Positions 1 through 11,534 of a DNA stretch of 64,000 nucleotides are shown here, in pieces. The notes under the pieces are model-generated. The model worked only from the letters and a program-made list of their open reading frames with translations, had not been told where the DNA came from and did no database searches. The DNA comes from Diplosphaera chodatii (taxonomy: Eukaryota > Chlorophyta > Trebouxiophyceae > Prasiolales > Stichococcaceae): assembly GCA_032358165.1 (NCBI GenBank), contig JAALGY010000001.1, forward strand, positions 186,001 to 250,000, given 5' to 3'. A program made the translations under genes and the position numbers. Every line of letters starts with the position of its first letter. Positions within the stretch are counted from its first letter, which is position 1.

Positions 1-882
1 CAATCGGCAAATTCCTCAGGGTCGAAGCCATCGATCCACATATCCGAGAATTCGTCGCCATCCCAACTGCAACCACCAGTTCAGGGCGTGCCATTTGGTT
101 GCACAAATAGAATCCACCGTCAGACCCAACACATACAGCATGCATTCAAGCAGCCAACTGTTTAAAACTACATTCCACAGGCTTGTGTGCATGCACGGAT
201 GACATCGTTTGCTGCATTTATGGATGGCTGTTGGCGGTTTCACTGCCGCCAGGATCTGTTGATGAGCACGCGGCACTCACTGAATGGGAAGGTTGCAATC
301 AACCGCTGTGAGATAGATCCTCACTGCCACCGAGCTGTTCGCATCACAATCGTCAGGGTCGCCATAATTGCCATATGTCAGGCTCAAAGAGCCACTTCTT
401 GCCAAGGACCAGGCTGCATCCTCCTGCGCACAGATAGAGGCACTGCCACTACTGGACCTACCGGAGTACGTAGCGCCAACTGGAGTAGTGTTTCACTCAG
501 AAGCACGCTGCCAGTATGCCATATGCGCACAGCATTCATGAGTACCGTGTTGGGACATACCCACAACGTCACATTGCAACAGTATTGTTTACAAAATCAG
601 GACTTGAATGAATTGCACGACAATGTGGGTGCGCTTACGCTGAAGTAGCAGTACCCAATGTCCTTCACTTTGGCGTGAGCCTCTATGTCATCTTGCATGA
701 AAAACTGCTTTGCTGTGATGCCGCCCTCAGCAGTAAGGGTGTCGAACAGTTGGTCCAGCTGCTGGCGGGTGGCAGTGGGTTTGCTGGAGGCGCTACTGCC
801 GGCAGCGAGGTCTAACATGAAAGCTTCCTCGTCTGTTTCAGCTGGCGATGATCGATCAAACACAAAATCGTACCACTCACCG
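1..882 (-). CDS. Unrecognised acidic protein, 3' part only (runs off left edge)
   Basis: Three stretches on the minus strand read like real exons. About 639-882 starts near GEWYDFVFDRSSP, continues through an acidic Ser/Ala-rich stretch (DEEAFMLDLAAGSS) and ends KDIGYCYFS at a GTAAGC donor. About 325-423 reads EDAAWSLARSG then GNYGDPDDCDANSS between a GCGCAG acceptor and a GTGAGG donor. Positions 1-66 read WDGDEFSDMWIDGFDPEEF after a TTGCAG acceptor. The intron phases between the last two do not match, so a small exon is probably missing from the model. Upstream exons above 882 and the start codon were not found, and the C-terminus lies outside the window. The product is acidic and probably soluble. 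I do not recognise a family. Confidence 0.4.
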
Positions 883-1951
883 CTGGGGCCTGAACCTGCG
901 GCTTGTGCCAGGCAATGTTGCAAAGCTGCGCGATGTGGCAAGCGCAGCAGCGAAGCCCTGAGGTATGGCCGACTACTATTTGCAGGGACAGGCAACAACG
1001 GTTTGGACGGCAGATGATGTCCCAAGCCAGTGCTCCCGCAACTTCGGAGTGCATCGTGTGCAGATGCCAATGGCATGAGCTGCACCGGCAGGGTGTCTGG
1101 CGCATGCCTGGAAATATGGCATGCGAGAAAACCTGCAGAACAGCCTGCAAGTGACAACAGGCTTTGTGATGACCTTATGGTCTTCCCCTGTGAGACGACG
1201 TGTACCAAGCAGTGGCTGTGTATGCATCATCCGAGGACAGCGATGCATCCAGGGCAGTCCTTTCGCCCTTGGGTGCTAGGTTTACCTGCTCAGAACAGAC
1301 CCCCTGTACGTACCTACCTCGATGCCCGGTCATCACGCCCGTCTTCACTTTGCGCTGTCCCAGCCTAACTACAATCGTGCTGACCTTCGAGCCTTTTGCG
1401 CTGTCCTGACATGCATATGATCTGACCAGGGGAAGTTTCAGCCTGCTGTGAGAGGTTGTCGGCCGTCCCCAGACACCAAGATCTAAAACGGCGGTTGTGT
1501 GCGGACGGCCTGGTGATGATGCCTGCAATAAGCACTTGTGTCATAACCTGTACGAAGCTGATGACTCACTACTCTGGCGACTGCACAGTGTTGGGGCGGC
1601 CACGGTGGCTGCCAGAATGACTCCGGTCCAATGATTGCCAGATGGCGAACGTGTCCTCAACCGTCCGAAATGCATGGTCCCGATCACAAGCCTGAGGCAT
1701 TCTGCACCAGGGTTTGGCAGCCACGGTGACAGTAATGACACAGTTGCCGGTGTTGTAAGCCCGTCGTCACTCTGCCTTTTCACTCCACTCTCCCACCCTT
1801 CCATCCCACCCACGCTCGACGGGCCCACCGCCCGCTGCTGACACGTCCATCCAGCCGCCGCTACACTAACCAGCGGCAACACAGCGGTCCTGACCAGGAC
1901 CCCGAAGTACCGTCCATCAGCAGCAGCACAAACCTCAGGCGTATCATCACG
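883..1951. other. Spacer with the unresolved 5' part of the left-edge gene
   Basis: About 1.07 kb. It should hold the first exon(s) and promoter of the minus-strand gene ending at the left edge and the promoter of the plus-strand secreted-protein gene starting at 1952. Open frames exist on both strands but none has recognisable motifs or convincing splice phasing, so I leave it unassigned. The two genes are divergently arranged. Confidence 0.4.
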
Positions 1952-4900
1952 ATGGCTCGTGCAGCTGCACTACTGCCGATTGCCTGCCTCCTTCTGACGC
2001 TGCTTGTTGGTGAGTCTGCTTCTTCGGCGCAGAGTATGCTGTTGTGGGTTCCGCCTGCATGCCTAGATCGTCTGCCAGCCAGCGGGATCTTTCCGTCAGC
2101 GATGCTGGTCAGCTGGGCACATTCCCTGTTGTTGCACGCTCGTTCAAAAGCAAACAGCCCGTCAGCAGCATCGTGACATCACGTGCGTGGGCCGGGCCGG
2201 CTTGGGTGCCTGTTTCGGCAGCGGGCTGGCCCGTGCCTGCATTTCGAGGCCACTGCCTGATGATGACTGCTTGCTATGAGGGCTACATCCACAGCGGCTT
2301 AGCCAGCTCAATCAGAACCAGCCACTGGCACCGTACCAGGTTCGGCGTTCCGATGCGTGTGCTTGCAATGCCCTGCTGGCTGAGCGAGCTTGCACAGGGT
2401 TTGCTGGTCTTCTACATTGCCAGGGTGCAGATCATCTGGGAAGGGTTTAATTGTGGCAGCTCATAGCCCTACTGTGCTGCATGCCCGACACTGATTACTG
2501 TTCTTGTTGTTGGCAGGTGCCCACGCTGATGCCAGCATTGCCGGGCTGGGCCGCCGCCTCAGTAGTGAGTCTGTTGTCTGAGTGCAGCCCCTTGGATTCT
2601 TCCTGCATGTGCACTGTTGCGCACTACGGTATTTGCACACATGTGCATACAAGCACGCAGCAGCACAGCACCCAGGGTCCAAATAAAACTTGCTGCTGCC
2701 GCACATACAGCTGGTTGTTAGCTGCCACGCATCGCCGATTTGCAGAGCGGGCGCTGCTGGGCGCTGCTGCCAGCGCAGGCGGCGCTTCAAGCGGCGGCTC
2801 GAGCTCATCGACATCCACTGCAGCATCCACTGGTGGCTCTGCTGCGGCCGGAGCAGGTGTGCTGACTTGCGGGGTGTCCCCTAGCGTGCAATGCACAAGC
2901 GCCATGATCTACTGTCCCTGGAAGGCATGGTCCCTGGGCAGCTCTGTAAATAGCCTCGGTTGCCCAGAGCTCCAGAGCTCCAGCACTCGGGAATGTTTGG
3001 GTTGCATGCCATCGTGCATCCTGAGCATTGCTTCGATGAGCACAGGCGCCTGTGAATGGTGGACCCGTGCTGTGCTTTGCTAAGTATGGTGTGACCTCCT
3101 GCTGTTCAACTAACAACATTTGCAACATGTGTATTTGTAGCTTCGTCCAGCGGTAGCGACGGCAGTGGCAGCAACGGTGGGTCCGGACGGGACGGCGGCC
3201 AGGACGGCGGCAGCAGTGGAGGCTCCAGCGCAGCGTCGACGAGCGCTGCTGCGGCTGGTGGCGCTGCCGCTGCTGGCGCAGGTTGGTTCACACCTCCGCC
3301 TGCAGTCTCTGCTGCTGACGCCTTTGCCCAGAGCGGCTGCCAAGCGTTGCAGGGCGGCGGTTGCCTCATGGTGCACACCATTGGCAAATGGACGCGCAGG
3401 CAGCTGCATCGTTGGCTCGGGGTGTGCAATACTGCATCGTGACTGCAGCATCCTTCTGTTTTCGCAAGCAGGGCCAGGTGGTTGAAGAGGACCTGCCCCA
3501 CATGCTCATGTTGATATGATCATAGGTGCGGCCTCAAGCGACGGTGACGGCAGTTCTTCCTCGTCATCCTCGGCAGCGGCCGCTGGGGGCAGCGGCGGCT
3601 CTGCAGCAGGCTCTGCTGGTGTGTCTTTCGTCTGCTGCAAGTTGCATCAAGCAGGAGCTCATCATCATGAGCAGCAGCACTGCACGTGTCGTCTTTACCT
3701 GCTAGCTGCTGGTGCCGAAGCAGCTATGCGAACAGTCGGATGAAGCATGCAGCCTCCCATGCATGTGGCCTGCCTGGCCAGGTGGTTGTGAGCATTGGTC
3801 AACACGAGCCTTATTGGCACGAGACATGTGTTCTAGATGGAGGGACATCAAGGTTGGACTCGGACGGCAGTAAGCTTCCCATCAGCATCCATTGCTTGTA
3901 GAGGCCAGGCTTATCATGCTGCCTGCTTCCCAATGCAGGCGCAGCGTCTGGCGACGGCAGCTCCTCAGCAACGAGCGCGGTGCGTTCTCCTCACGTTGTT
4001 GGTCCAGTGCTGAGTGTATGCACAGCTACTGTGGTGCCAGCCTGGTCACATGGAAGCTGCACAAGAAATGAACTCTCCTGATCTGGGTGTAGGCTGCAGC
4101 TTCCGGGGGTGATAACGACAATGATGGCGTCTTCTTCGTTCCTGCACCTCAGCGGATAGGTGCGGGCATGGGCTGCACACCCCATGGGAGCGGGCAGCTC
4201 TGAAGAGCCTTTGTGGCTCGTGCGCATGGCTTTTAAAGTAGCCGCCAAACTTGCCTGGCAATAGCATGCATTCATGTCCACGCATGAGCATGTGCCTCAG
4301 GCTCAACAGGCCAGCCGCTGTCCTGGCATGTCCGGCATGGCGATCTCCAATGAGAGACAGGCCGGTTGGAAGCTGAGGCACCTGAGCTCTCACATGCTAG
4401 CTAATTGAGTGCATTTTAAGAGCTGTCATTTCATCTTGACTTCATGAACCGGTGCTGCAGTGGTGCCGGCACAGAGGAAAGTGGTGCCGGTAAGGCTCCT
4501 ACAAGTTGCTTTCACGAGCATCCGCGCGCTGCCTGCTACTGTCCTTGCTGTGAACAGAACAACAGCATCGGTGACAGAGACTGTGACTCGGCAGTGGCCT
4601 AGGTGTGCAAGCATGTTGACCTATCGAGGCGCCAAGCTGGCTCATTTGCTCATGTGGCACACCTTGTACAGGTTGCCAAGAAGCAGGTGGTGTTTGTTGC
4701 GCCGGCTCCGCCTCCGCCGAGGTTCATTTTGGTTCAGCCTGAGGTGATCTCTATCTGTAGAGTTAAGCCGTATAATAACGTGTTCACTCAATGGCATATT
4801 GTATGACACACGGCAGCAGACACGGCAGCAGTGGTGGGCACAGCCACTTGCTCCTCCAGATGCGCGGTGCAGCATCAGGCGGATGCGGCCTGCAGCTGCA

Positions 4901-5823
4901 CACCTGATCCTGTCAAGCCAGTGCAATGGCCGCGGTGTGGGAAGGCGCAGCCACACATGACGGCATGGCGCTTCCTGCGCTGCAGGTGGTGAAGCAGAAG
5001 GTGAAGCAGTTCCTGGTGTCCAAGGGCTTCTCGTCAAACGCCGTCGAGTTCGGTGTCAAGCAGGCAGAGCTGGTGCGCTCTAAACCCTGAACCCTCCCGT
5101 CATCTGTACTCCCATGCTGTGTTGCCAGCAGCATGTGAAATGAGTATGTCCTCCTGCAGGTGGCAGAGAACGGAGGGTCTGAGGAGAGCGCAGCGGCCGC
5201 TGCAGCCGCTGCGGCGGCAAGTTCAGCAGCAGACGGTGCGCATCCGACCATCTCAGTGCTTGGGCCCAACATCACGAGTCATGAGCTGACTCGCTCAGCA
5301 TGTCTGCCTTCTCAGGCAGCTCAGCCTCTTCCAGCTCTGCAGCCGCCGGCGGCGGTGCGGCAGCGAGTGGGGCAGCAAGCATGTACATGGCTGCATGCTG
5401 CCCCTAGGACGTTGTGTGCATGCATGTGCTGAGCTGGATGGGTACGCTGCACAGGCGACGGCGACCCTGACAACGGCGAAGATCCGGAAGATGAAGAAGA
5501 TGGCAGCGATGGTGGCAACGCCAGCACATCTTCGTCCTCTGCAGCGACAGACAACAGCGCTGCTGCGGGGAGTGCTGCTGCTTCCGACAGCCCAGGTGAC
5601 CAGGCTAGCCGTCGCGGTGATGGCAGTAAGACGGTGATGGTGATGATGAGAGCCTGACAAACCCGTCAACATCATGAGACATGCATGCAGCTGCACATCC
5701 ACTCAGTACCACCCTTGCCATATCGATGAAGACTGTAGCTCCTGCTTCCCTGAGGTTTGGGAGTGCTCTGCAGACGAGGACGGGTCCGCCTCGACGACGT
5801 CCGCAGCTGCAAGTGGCAAGTAG
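1952..5823 (+). CDS. Secreted Gly/Ser/Ala-rich mosaic protein, paralog 1 (about 323 aa, 13 exons)
   Basis: Predicted exons: 1952-2009, 2517-2564, 2746-2856, 3141-3281, 3526-3618, 3939-3979, 4475-4489, 4672-4743, 4986-5072, 5160-5235, 5316-5354, 5455-5595, 5774-5823 (TAG). They sum to 972 nt with every phase compatible. Exon 1 is a signal peptide (MARAAALLPIACLLLTLLVG) whose last codon is split after its first base. Exons 3-6 encode low-complexity Ser/Gly/Ala/Asp repeats. Exon 8 encodes VAKKQVVFVAPAPPPP, exon 9 a Lys/Gln/Val helix-like segment, exon 12 an acidic run followed by Ser/Ala. The protein probably enters the secretory pathway and is a wall, matrix or surface component; this is inference from composition. 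It shares its signal-peptide exon, phase-1 repeat exons and the VVFV-PAP segment with the gene at 18277-20720. The 15-nt exon 7 is the weakest call. I know no named family for it. Confidence 0.7.
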
Positions 5824-5981
5824 AGGCCTGCCCCTCTGCATAACCGCCTGACAGCTACGAGGTGAGGGGGCAGGGCTGCAGAGACGGTGCTGCAAGCAGA
5901 CCTCGCCGGCTTGCCTGGATGGATCTCCTATGCATGGCTGGGCACAATGTATGTGTTTGTCAAATGGTATATTGATAACCC

Positions 5982-5986
5982 TGTAA
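5982..5986 (+). terminator. TGTAA polyadenylation signal candidate
   Basis: TGTAA, the usual green-algal polyadenylation signal, lies about 160 nt after the stop codon of the secreted mosaic gene ending at 5823 and on the same strand. A 5-base motif is weak evidence by itself; the position supports the gene end. Confidence 0.45.
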
Positions 5987-6527
5987 CGTTATGAAGACAC
6001 GTATTGGTACTGTTCTGCTGGGCAACAGACATGATGGTGACAACAGTCTGGCTTGGCTGCAGGACGGCAGTGTGAACTTCTGCAACATGCAGCCACAACC
6101 TGAGCCCCCCATCAACATCCTAGCGACCCCCACCAACCCCTCTTCCCGACGCCCAAACCCGCCGCCACTGACAGCACATCACACATCTACCTCACCCAGC
6201 AGGCCGACACACACAGCGTCACCGCGCCCCAGCAGCCTCACCAAGACCACGACAGCACACACCCACCAACTTGCCTACACCCCCTGGAGCGGCCGGCTGC
6301 GGTGGCGTTTGAGCGGGCTGCCCCAGCTCCACCACATCTTTATGCAATGTGGCCACCCAGCAATGATTATGGAAATCGAACGACCGCAACCCTGGATCGT
6401 GTTTTGGGGAGGGTTGAGTTGACCCCAGCAGTGCTGTGTCATGCATTCTATGCACAGCAGTGCTGGTTTGAGAATCTGCTCCGATGTTGCTGTCCTGTAT
6501 CGTTGCTGTTCATTGCTTGTGCCAGTT

Positions 6528-6532
6528 TTACA
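6528..6532 (-). terminator. TGTAA polyadenylation signal candidate (minus strand)
   Basis: TTACA on the given strand, i.e. TGTAA on the minus strand, about 190 nt beyond the predicted GT49 stop at 6721. Position and orientation fit green-algal 3' ends; the motif is short and could be chance. Confidence 0.35.
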
Positions 6533-6720
6533 GCGATGTTTTTGACCTGTCGTGCTGCATATTGATCCCGACGTGCAACTATAGAATAAGGTTCTGCTCA
6601 TACTGCTACAGATCTGCACCACAGTTCACAACAGTTGGATAGCATGCTCTGGTCCCACAATACCGGCAGCTATCGTCGGCAGCGCCAATGCCCTATTTTG
6701 TGATGTATCTGGAACGCCGG

Positions 6721-9700
6721 TCATGCTTCCATACCATTGCTCCCGGTATCTCGTGTGCTGCTGCTGCCCGTGCCGCTTTTGCATGTCCAGATGCTGTGCG
6801 GCGAGTACCGCTGCTCTGTCATGGCCAACTTGGCCTGCCGCTCCAGCTGCACAATCTGCAGCAACACAGCGCTGTTTGGGTCATGAGCGTAACACTCCAG
6901 CACTGCTGGCCTCAGGCACATTCAACGCCACCTTGGCAGGGGCTTCTCATTGTCAACAACCACTTGGGCTGACTCAGCTGTCTGCCACCCGTGCAGGTAT
7001 GCGACCCGAGCGTATTTTGGGCAGCTGCGCAAACCATCACATGCCACGAACTGGCGGCGGCGGCTCATCACAGGGCTGTATTTCCTCTATAGGGCTGCAT
7101 CAATCTATCTATTGTCCAGCTGCTTCCTGTCACCTCCTTGGCGAGGCCCAGAGTCTTGACGGCCTTGAAGGCGCGGGAGCGGGGGTGCGGGGTGTGCACC
7201 ACCCACGCCCCCGGGTGCACCATGAAGCGGCGCCGCATGCGGTGCAGGTGCCGCAGCTGCAGCGCCTTGTTGGAGAAGTACCTGCGGCATTCAGGGCACA
7301 CCTCGATGTGCAGGTGTACTAGCTGGACCTCGGCTGTGGCTCTGCTGCTGATGCGGCGGAGGTGTGGTTCGAGGGCGTGCAGGCAGGCGCCTGGGGATTG
7401 GAGTGCGCCCTTCTTACAGAGCCTCCTGCAACATGGCGGTGCGCACCCCTTGAAGCGCTCGTCGTACGGCGGCGTCATGTCGTACCGCATGAGCACGTAC
7501 GGCTCGTAGCCCTGCAGGCACCCAATCACTGGGGATCGAGCACAGCCAAGCAGGTAGGCTGGCGACAGCTGCGCCACTCATGCATCACTCTGAACACAGC
7601 TGCCGGCGGTGCGGCGGCAGGCGCTCGCACTTAAGGTGGCTTCATTGAATTCATTTCAGATCAGTAAGCTGGAGCTTCACATTTTCGAAGCGCGCGCGGA
7701 ACAGGCGGTCGTTCTCCGCCCAGGTGGCGTACTCGGACGCGTAGTGGCACTTGATGCAGTAGGAGTGGAAGATGTCTAGGCGGCCTGCATTACAGGGTGG
7801 GCATCAGGCGCTCACGCCACTGCAATGTCGTGGCATTGCTGAGTGGGGCTGTGCAGTCTCAGGTTTGACTTGCCATCACAGCATGGAGGTGCACGTCAGA
7901 GGCAAGGGCACAAAGTTCAGCAAGAGCGATGAAGGATGCAGCGTCCTAATGCTACAGGGCCGCACCTGCGCGCCACATCCACACCACGTCCCGCTTGCTG
8001 CCTGCGCATCAAGTGCAGGCAAGCCAAGCTCAAACGGCATCATGACCATCACGGCTGGCTATGGAGCATAGCGGCAGGAGATCGAAGCTTGTCGTGTGTG
8101 TAAAACTGAGACACTGTGTGTGGTTAGTGGGGCGAAGCTGGAGAGGGGGCCGCATTGCGTCTGTGTCCAAAAGACGGGCAGCTAAACCCTAAACCCTGAA
8201 ACGCCCACCTGAGATGGCCTCCGCCTGAACTGCCAGCCCCTCGGCGATGTCGGCGATGCCCCACCGCACCACGTCCGCCGGCGGCAGGTGCTGCGTCTGC
8301 AGCGCAGCGGACACAGCAACCTGAGCAACCGTGATGAGATACCAACTGCTGGTGTAGCATCATACCGCTTGGCACGAATAGCAGCAAGATGGACCATGAA
8401 CTTGGTGTTGTGACATTGAAATATTGAGTTGGTGCCGATGTGGACCTGGTCTGGCTCCATGTCGAACTCCGCTGACTCAGCGGGCTCGAATGCCGGAAGC
8501 ACCACCAGGGCACCCTTCGCCAGCTCAGCCTGCGGGCGGCAGGGGCAGGGAAGCATGGGCGACGCCCAGAAGGGGAAGGAAAGGACTTGGACTGGACACA
8601 CAGCAGGAGCACTCCAGATTGGCCAGAGGCAAGGCCGGCAGCCGTCCTCAGGGTCGAGCAGCACAGCGCCAGCGCCGCAGCTGTGCTGTATGACACAGCT
8701 GAACTGCAGTGGTGCGTTTGCCAGGCGGGTGGACACCTGTTGCTGATGCCCACCTGCACGCCAGGGTAGTTGGCGATGCTGGCTACGGGGCCGCCGCCCA
8801 CCATGAAGTCCACATCCAGCAGCAGCACGTCCTGCAGACATGAGGGCAGACATGCGAGCAGGCTGGCTGTGGCTCGAATTGGGTTGCATCTGCCCCATGT
8901 GCCATGGTACAGGACACCTGCATCACCACAAGCAGCCACCCCCGCCAGCAGCAAGCTCTGCCAACAGCAACAGCATGCAGAGCTTGCTGCTGCTCATGGC
9001 CGGTCAGCAGGGGGTGGTGGACTGCGAAGGGCTGCTCCTCCTCCCTTCAGTGGGGCTGCTGGCCTCGCGATGGAGCGGCAGGCCGGGCGGGCCCACCTGG
9101 GTCTCCACCATCTGCAGCGCGCGGTTGCGCACGGCGTTGATGGGGTACACCGGCTCCAACTCGCCCGCCGCGTACGCCTCCGAGTACAGGCCCATGTCCA
9201 GCTGGCAGCGGCCTGCATGACAGAAACGCAGAGGGCTCACCGCTGAGCTCCTAGCGCAGAGTTTCGCAACTGGCGCAGCACTTCAGGCCTGAACCGCCTG
9301 AGGCATGGTACAGGATTGGGAACAGAGGGTTCTTTGGAGTGCTAGGCTGGATCAACGATGCTCTGCGGGGGGTCACACAGAGGGTGCAAGCTGGCAGCCA
9401 GCCGGGGCACAGTATGCGCTGCTGCATAACGAGCTGGCAACAGCACCCTGCTGTTGCTTCAGCAGCTTGCGGGCATCACTGGTTGGTGCAGCCATGTGCA
9501 GGGAGCAGTATGATGGTTCGCGCCAATGCGCATTCTCTGGCTTGCAGATATCCACCTTCTTCTTCCAGCTTGGCGTGCAGCCTGTTAAGCCTCGCCACTG
9601 CCTGGTCCACTGCCTTGCCGGGCTCTGAGGAAGCTGCGTCATCAGCTCCAAGGAGCCTCCGCACAAACCTTCTGAGGCCGCCCAGCAACTGCTGGTGGCT

Positions 9701-10550
9701 GCTCCCGGTGTGCACTCCGCCGCCAGACCCTGCGGCAGCGCTGAGCTGCATATGCTGCATGCTGCCGCTGCTGCTGCTCCTGCTGCTGCTGCCGCTGGCT
9801 GCTCGCAGCCTGCGAGTTATGGCGGCGGTTGCGCCACCGCCGGCGAGAGCCGTGTCCTCGTCTTCCACGGCGTCCTCACCGGCACCCTCCGAGCTGCTTG
9901 CTGTGCCGCTGGCGCCTGCTGCGGTGGTGTCGCCGCCGGCTGCGCTGCCTGCTGCTGCCGCCGCGCCGCCGCCGCCCTTCCCCGGGGTCTTCACGGTCAT
10001 GTAGACGCCCGCGGCGATGACGCCGTCAAAGTTGGCGCACAGCGCCGCCAACCGCTTGACTCTGCGCACAAGAGCACAGCTGTTGGGATGCTGCACTCGG
10101 TACGGACGGTGCAGGTTGCTGCGGCGGCGACTGGCATGCTGAAAGTGTCGCTGCTGTCCAGCTGCGTTACACTTGCGCATGGTTCGAGACTGCCCTGACT
10201 GTCACATCGCATTGCTCAGCAACACCTTGCAGCTCAGCGCCAGCATCTCCACCCAGGATCGGTGCTCGCCGTTGCACTAGTCACCTGGAAATTGTGAGCT
10301 GCGTCACCATGGTGACATTGGCTGCTGGCGCGCGGCTGCGCTTGCTGCGCCATGTGCCACGGTGCGTGATCTGGGGCAGGTCCGCCGGCGAGCAGTCGGT
10401 GGCGGGCGGCAGCTCGAAGGCCAGCTTGGGTCCGTGAGGAAGCTGCTGCGCCGCTGCCGCCACTGCCCGCTGCGCCTGCGCCGTGGCGGTTGGCAGTGCA
10501 ACGACGATGGCCAACAGCAGCAGCAGCGGGGCCGCTGCCGCGGCTTGCAT
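6721..10550 (-). CDS. LARGE-like glycosyltransferase family 49 protein (about 530 aa, 10 exons)
   Basis: Predicted exons from the start: 10550-10285, 10061-9556, 9212-9097, 8831-8754, 8529-8446, 8296-8209, 7784-7681, 7511-7447, 7281-7134, 6858-6721 (TGA). They total 1593 nt with all phases compatible. The N-terminus is a signal anchor (MQAAAAAPLLLLLAIVVALP), so a Golgi type II enzyme is likely. Family landmarks in order: VTMVTQLTISRVKRLAALC, DGVIAAGVYM, YPINAVRNRAL, DVLLLDVDFMVGGG with the DxD-type metal motif, LVVLPAFEP, GYEPYVLMRYDMTPPYDERF, MVHPGAWVVHTPHP. These match the GT49 catalytic domain of LARGE and B4GAT1-type xylosyl/glucuronyltransferases. The donor sugar cannot be told from sequence. 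Exon 2 inserts roughly 100 Gly/Ala/Ser residues after VYMTVKTPGK, unusual inside a catalytic domain. The exon 5 donor at 8446 is the least certain boundary. Confidence 0.85.
8182..8201. repeat. Interstitial telomere-like repeat (CCCTAAA)n
   Basis: CTAAACCCTAAACCCTGAAA, about two and a half Arabidopsis-type telomere units. It sits in a GT49 intron, only about 7 nt inside the donor of the exon at 8209-8296. Shorter relatives occur at 5076-5095 and 30353-30367. Confidence 0.7.
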
Positions 10551-11534
10551 TGGGACGAAACAGTTACTCTATGTGCTGCTGCATCATGTGGCGGGGTTTG
10601 TGGTCCGTTAGGCCACCAACAAGAGTGCTGAACCTGTGGATCCCAACTACCTTGGTGCAGAGGTTACGGCCGCGGCAGCCTGGTTAGCAGAGATCTCGAT
10701 GATGTGGTACTGTACTCCAATTGCATACCAGTTGACAGCATCAGAGCTGCATAATGCGTCCACCTATGTTCGGCGCATGGCTCATGCACAGAAACACCGG
10801 TTGTCAGACAGAACACCAGCTGTCAGACAAGGTGGTGGCACGCTGTTAGACCCGAGGGGTGGCAGCAGAGAAGTTGCGGGTGCGAGACGTGTGTTCCATG
10901 TCAATAGGTCGTGTCGTCTCGATAGCAGGCACTTGCAGCGGGCAGAGCCAGAAGAATGAGACTGGGGCTGGCACGCGCTCATCACATGATCATGTGGATA
11001 ATACAGAATGCAGATTGTTCTGGAGTTGCACCCCTGCGCAGCCGCAGGGCCAGTCCCCTGCGAGTTCGCAGGGGAAGATGCTGATATGCACGGCACACAA
11101 TGACCCCTCTGACCGTGCCGTACTGGGTCTCATGGACCGCAACATGTTCATACCCAAACCATACACCACCAAGACACGGGTGCGCTGCACACAGCAGCCA
11201 GAAGAAAGCCCGCCGCTGCCCAACGCCATGAACCAGCTCGCCACCATACGTGCCTTCAGAGCAGCCAGCAGCGGGAACAGCACCGCTGGGGCCTGCCGCC
11301 GCCACCGCCGCCGTGGCAGTCCCACGCTCCAGGCAGGGGCGCCTTTGCTCAAGCAACAGCGGCTCCTTGCGAGCGAGGCGCTGCTGCCATGGAACTCTTC
11401 CACTGCCACGTGTGAGGATCTTCGCCGTCGTGGCGGTCCCGCAGTTCCTATTCGGGGGAGCGGGTGCGGCTCCTGGCGGGGGAGACGCTGCAGCCAGGGG
11501 CGCACTGCTAACGATGCTGCCGCCACGGTAGTCC
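10551..11534. other. Spacer: SR-factor 3' end and GT49 promoter
   Basis: About 985 bp. Both flanking genes are on the minus strand, so this contains the 3' UTR of the SR splicing factor (right) and the promoter/5' UTR of the GT49 gene (left). The only structure I can point to is the inverted repeat at 11054-11075. Long open frames here on both strands show no family features. Confidence 0.5.
11054..11075. repeat. 10-bp inverted repeat (stem-loop) downstream of the SR gene
   Basis: TCCCCTGCGA, two bases, then TCGCAGGGGA: a perfect 10-bp stem with a minimal spacer. It lies about 460 nt beyond the stop codon of the SR splicing factor and would be in its 3' UTR if the transcript is that long. 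Confidence 0.55.

Larger units (their letters stand above)
5824..6720. other. Convergent intergenic spacer, C-rich
   Basis: Lies between the 3' ends of the secreted mosaic gene (+) and the GT49 gene (-). It holds a C/A-rich stretch at about 6095-6280 that is open on the plus strand (Pro/Thr/Ser-rich if translated) but has no start context, splice sites or homologous features I trust. The TGTAA at 5982 and the TTACA at 6528 probably mark the two transcript ends. Confidence 0.5.

Noticed and set aside
5991..6422. Pro/Thr/Ser-rich plus-strand open frame after the first secreted gene
   Set aside because: No signal peptide, splice logic or family features; it sits between two likely polyadenylation signals and is best read as spacer.
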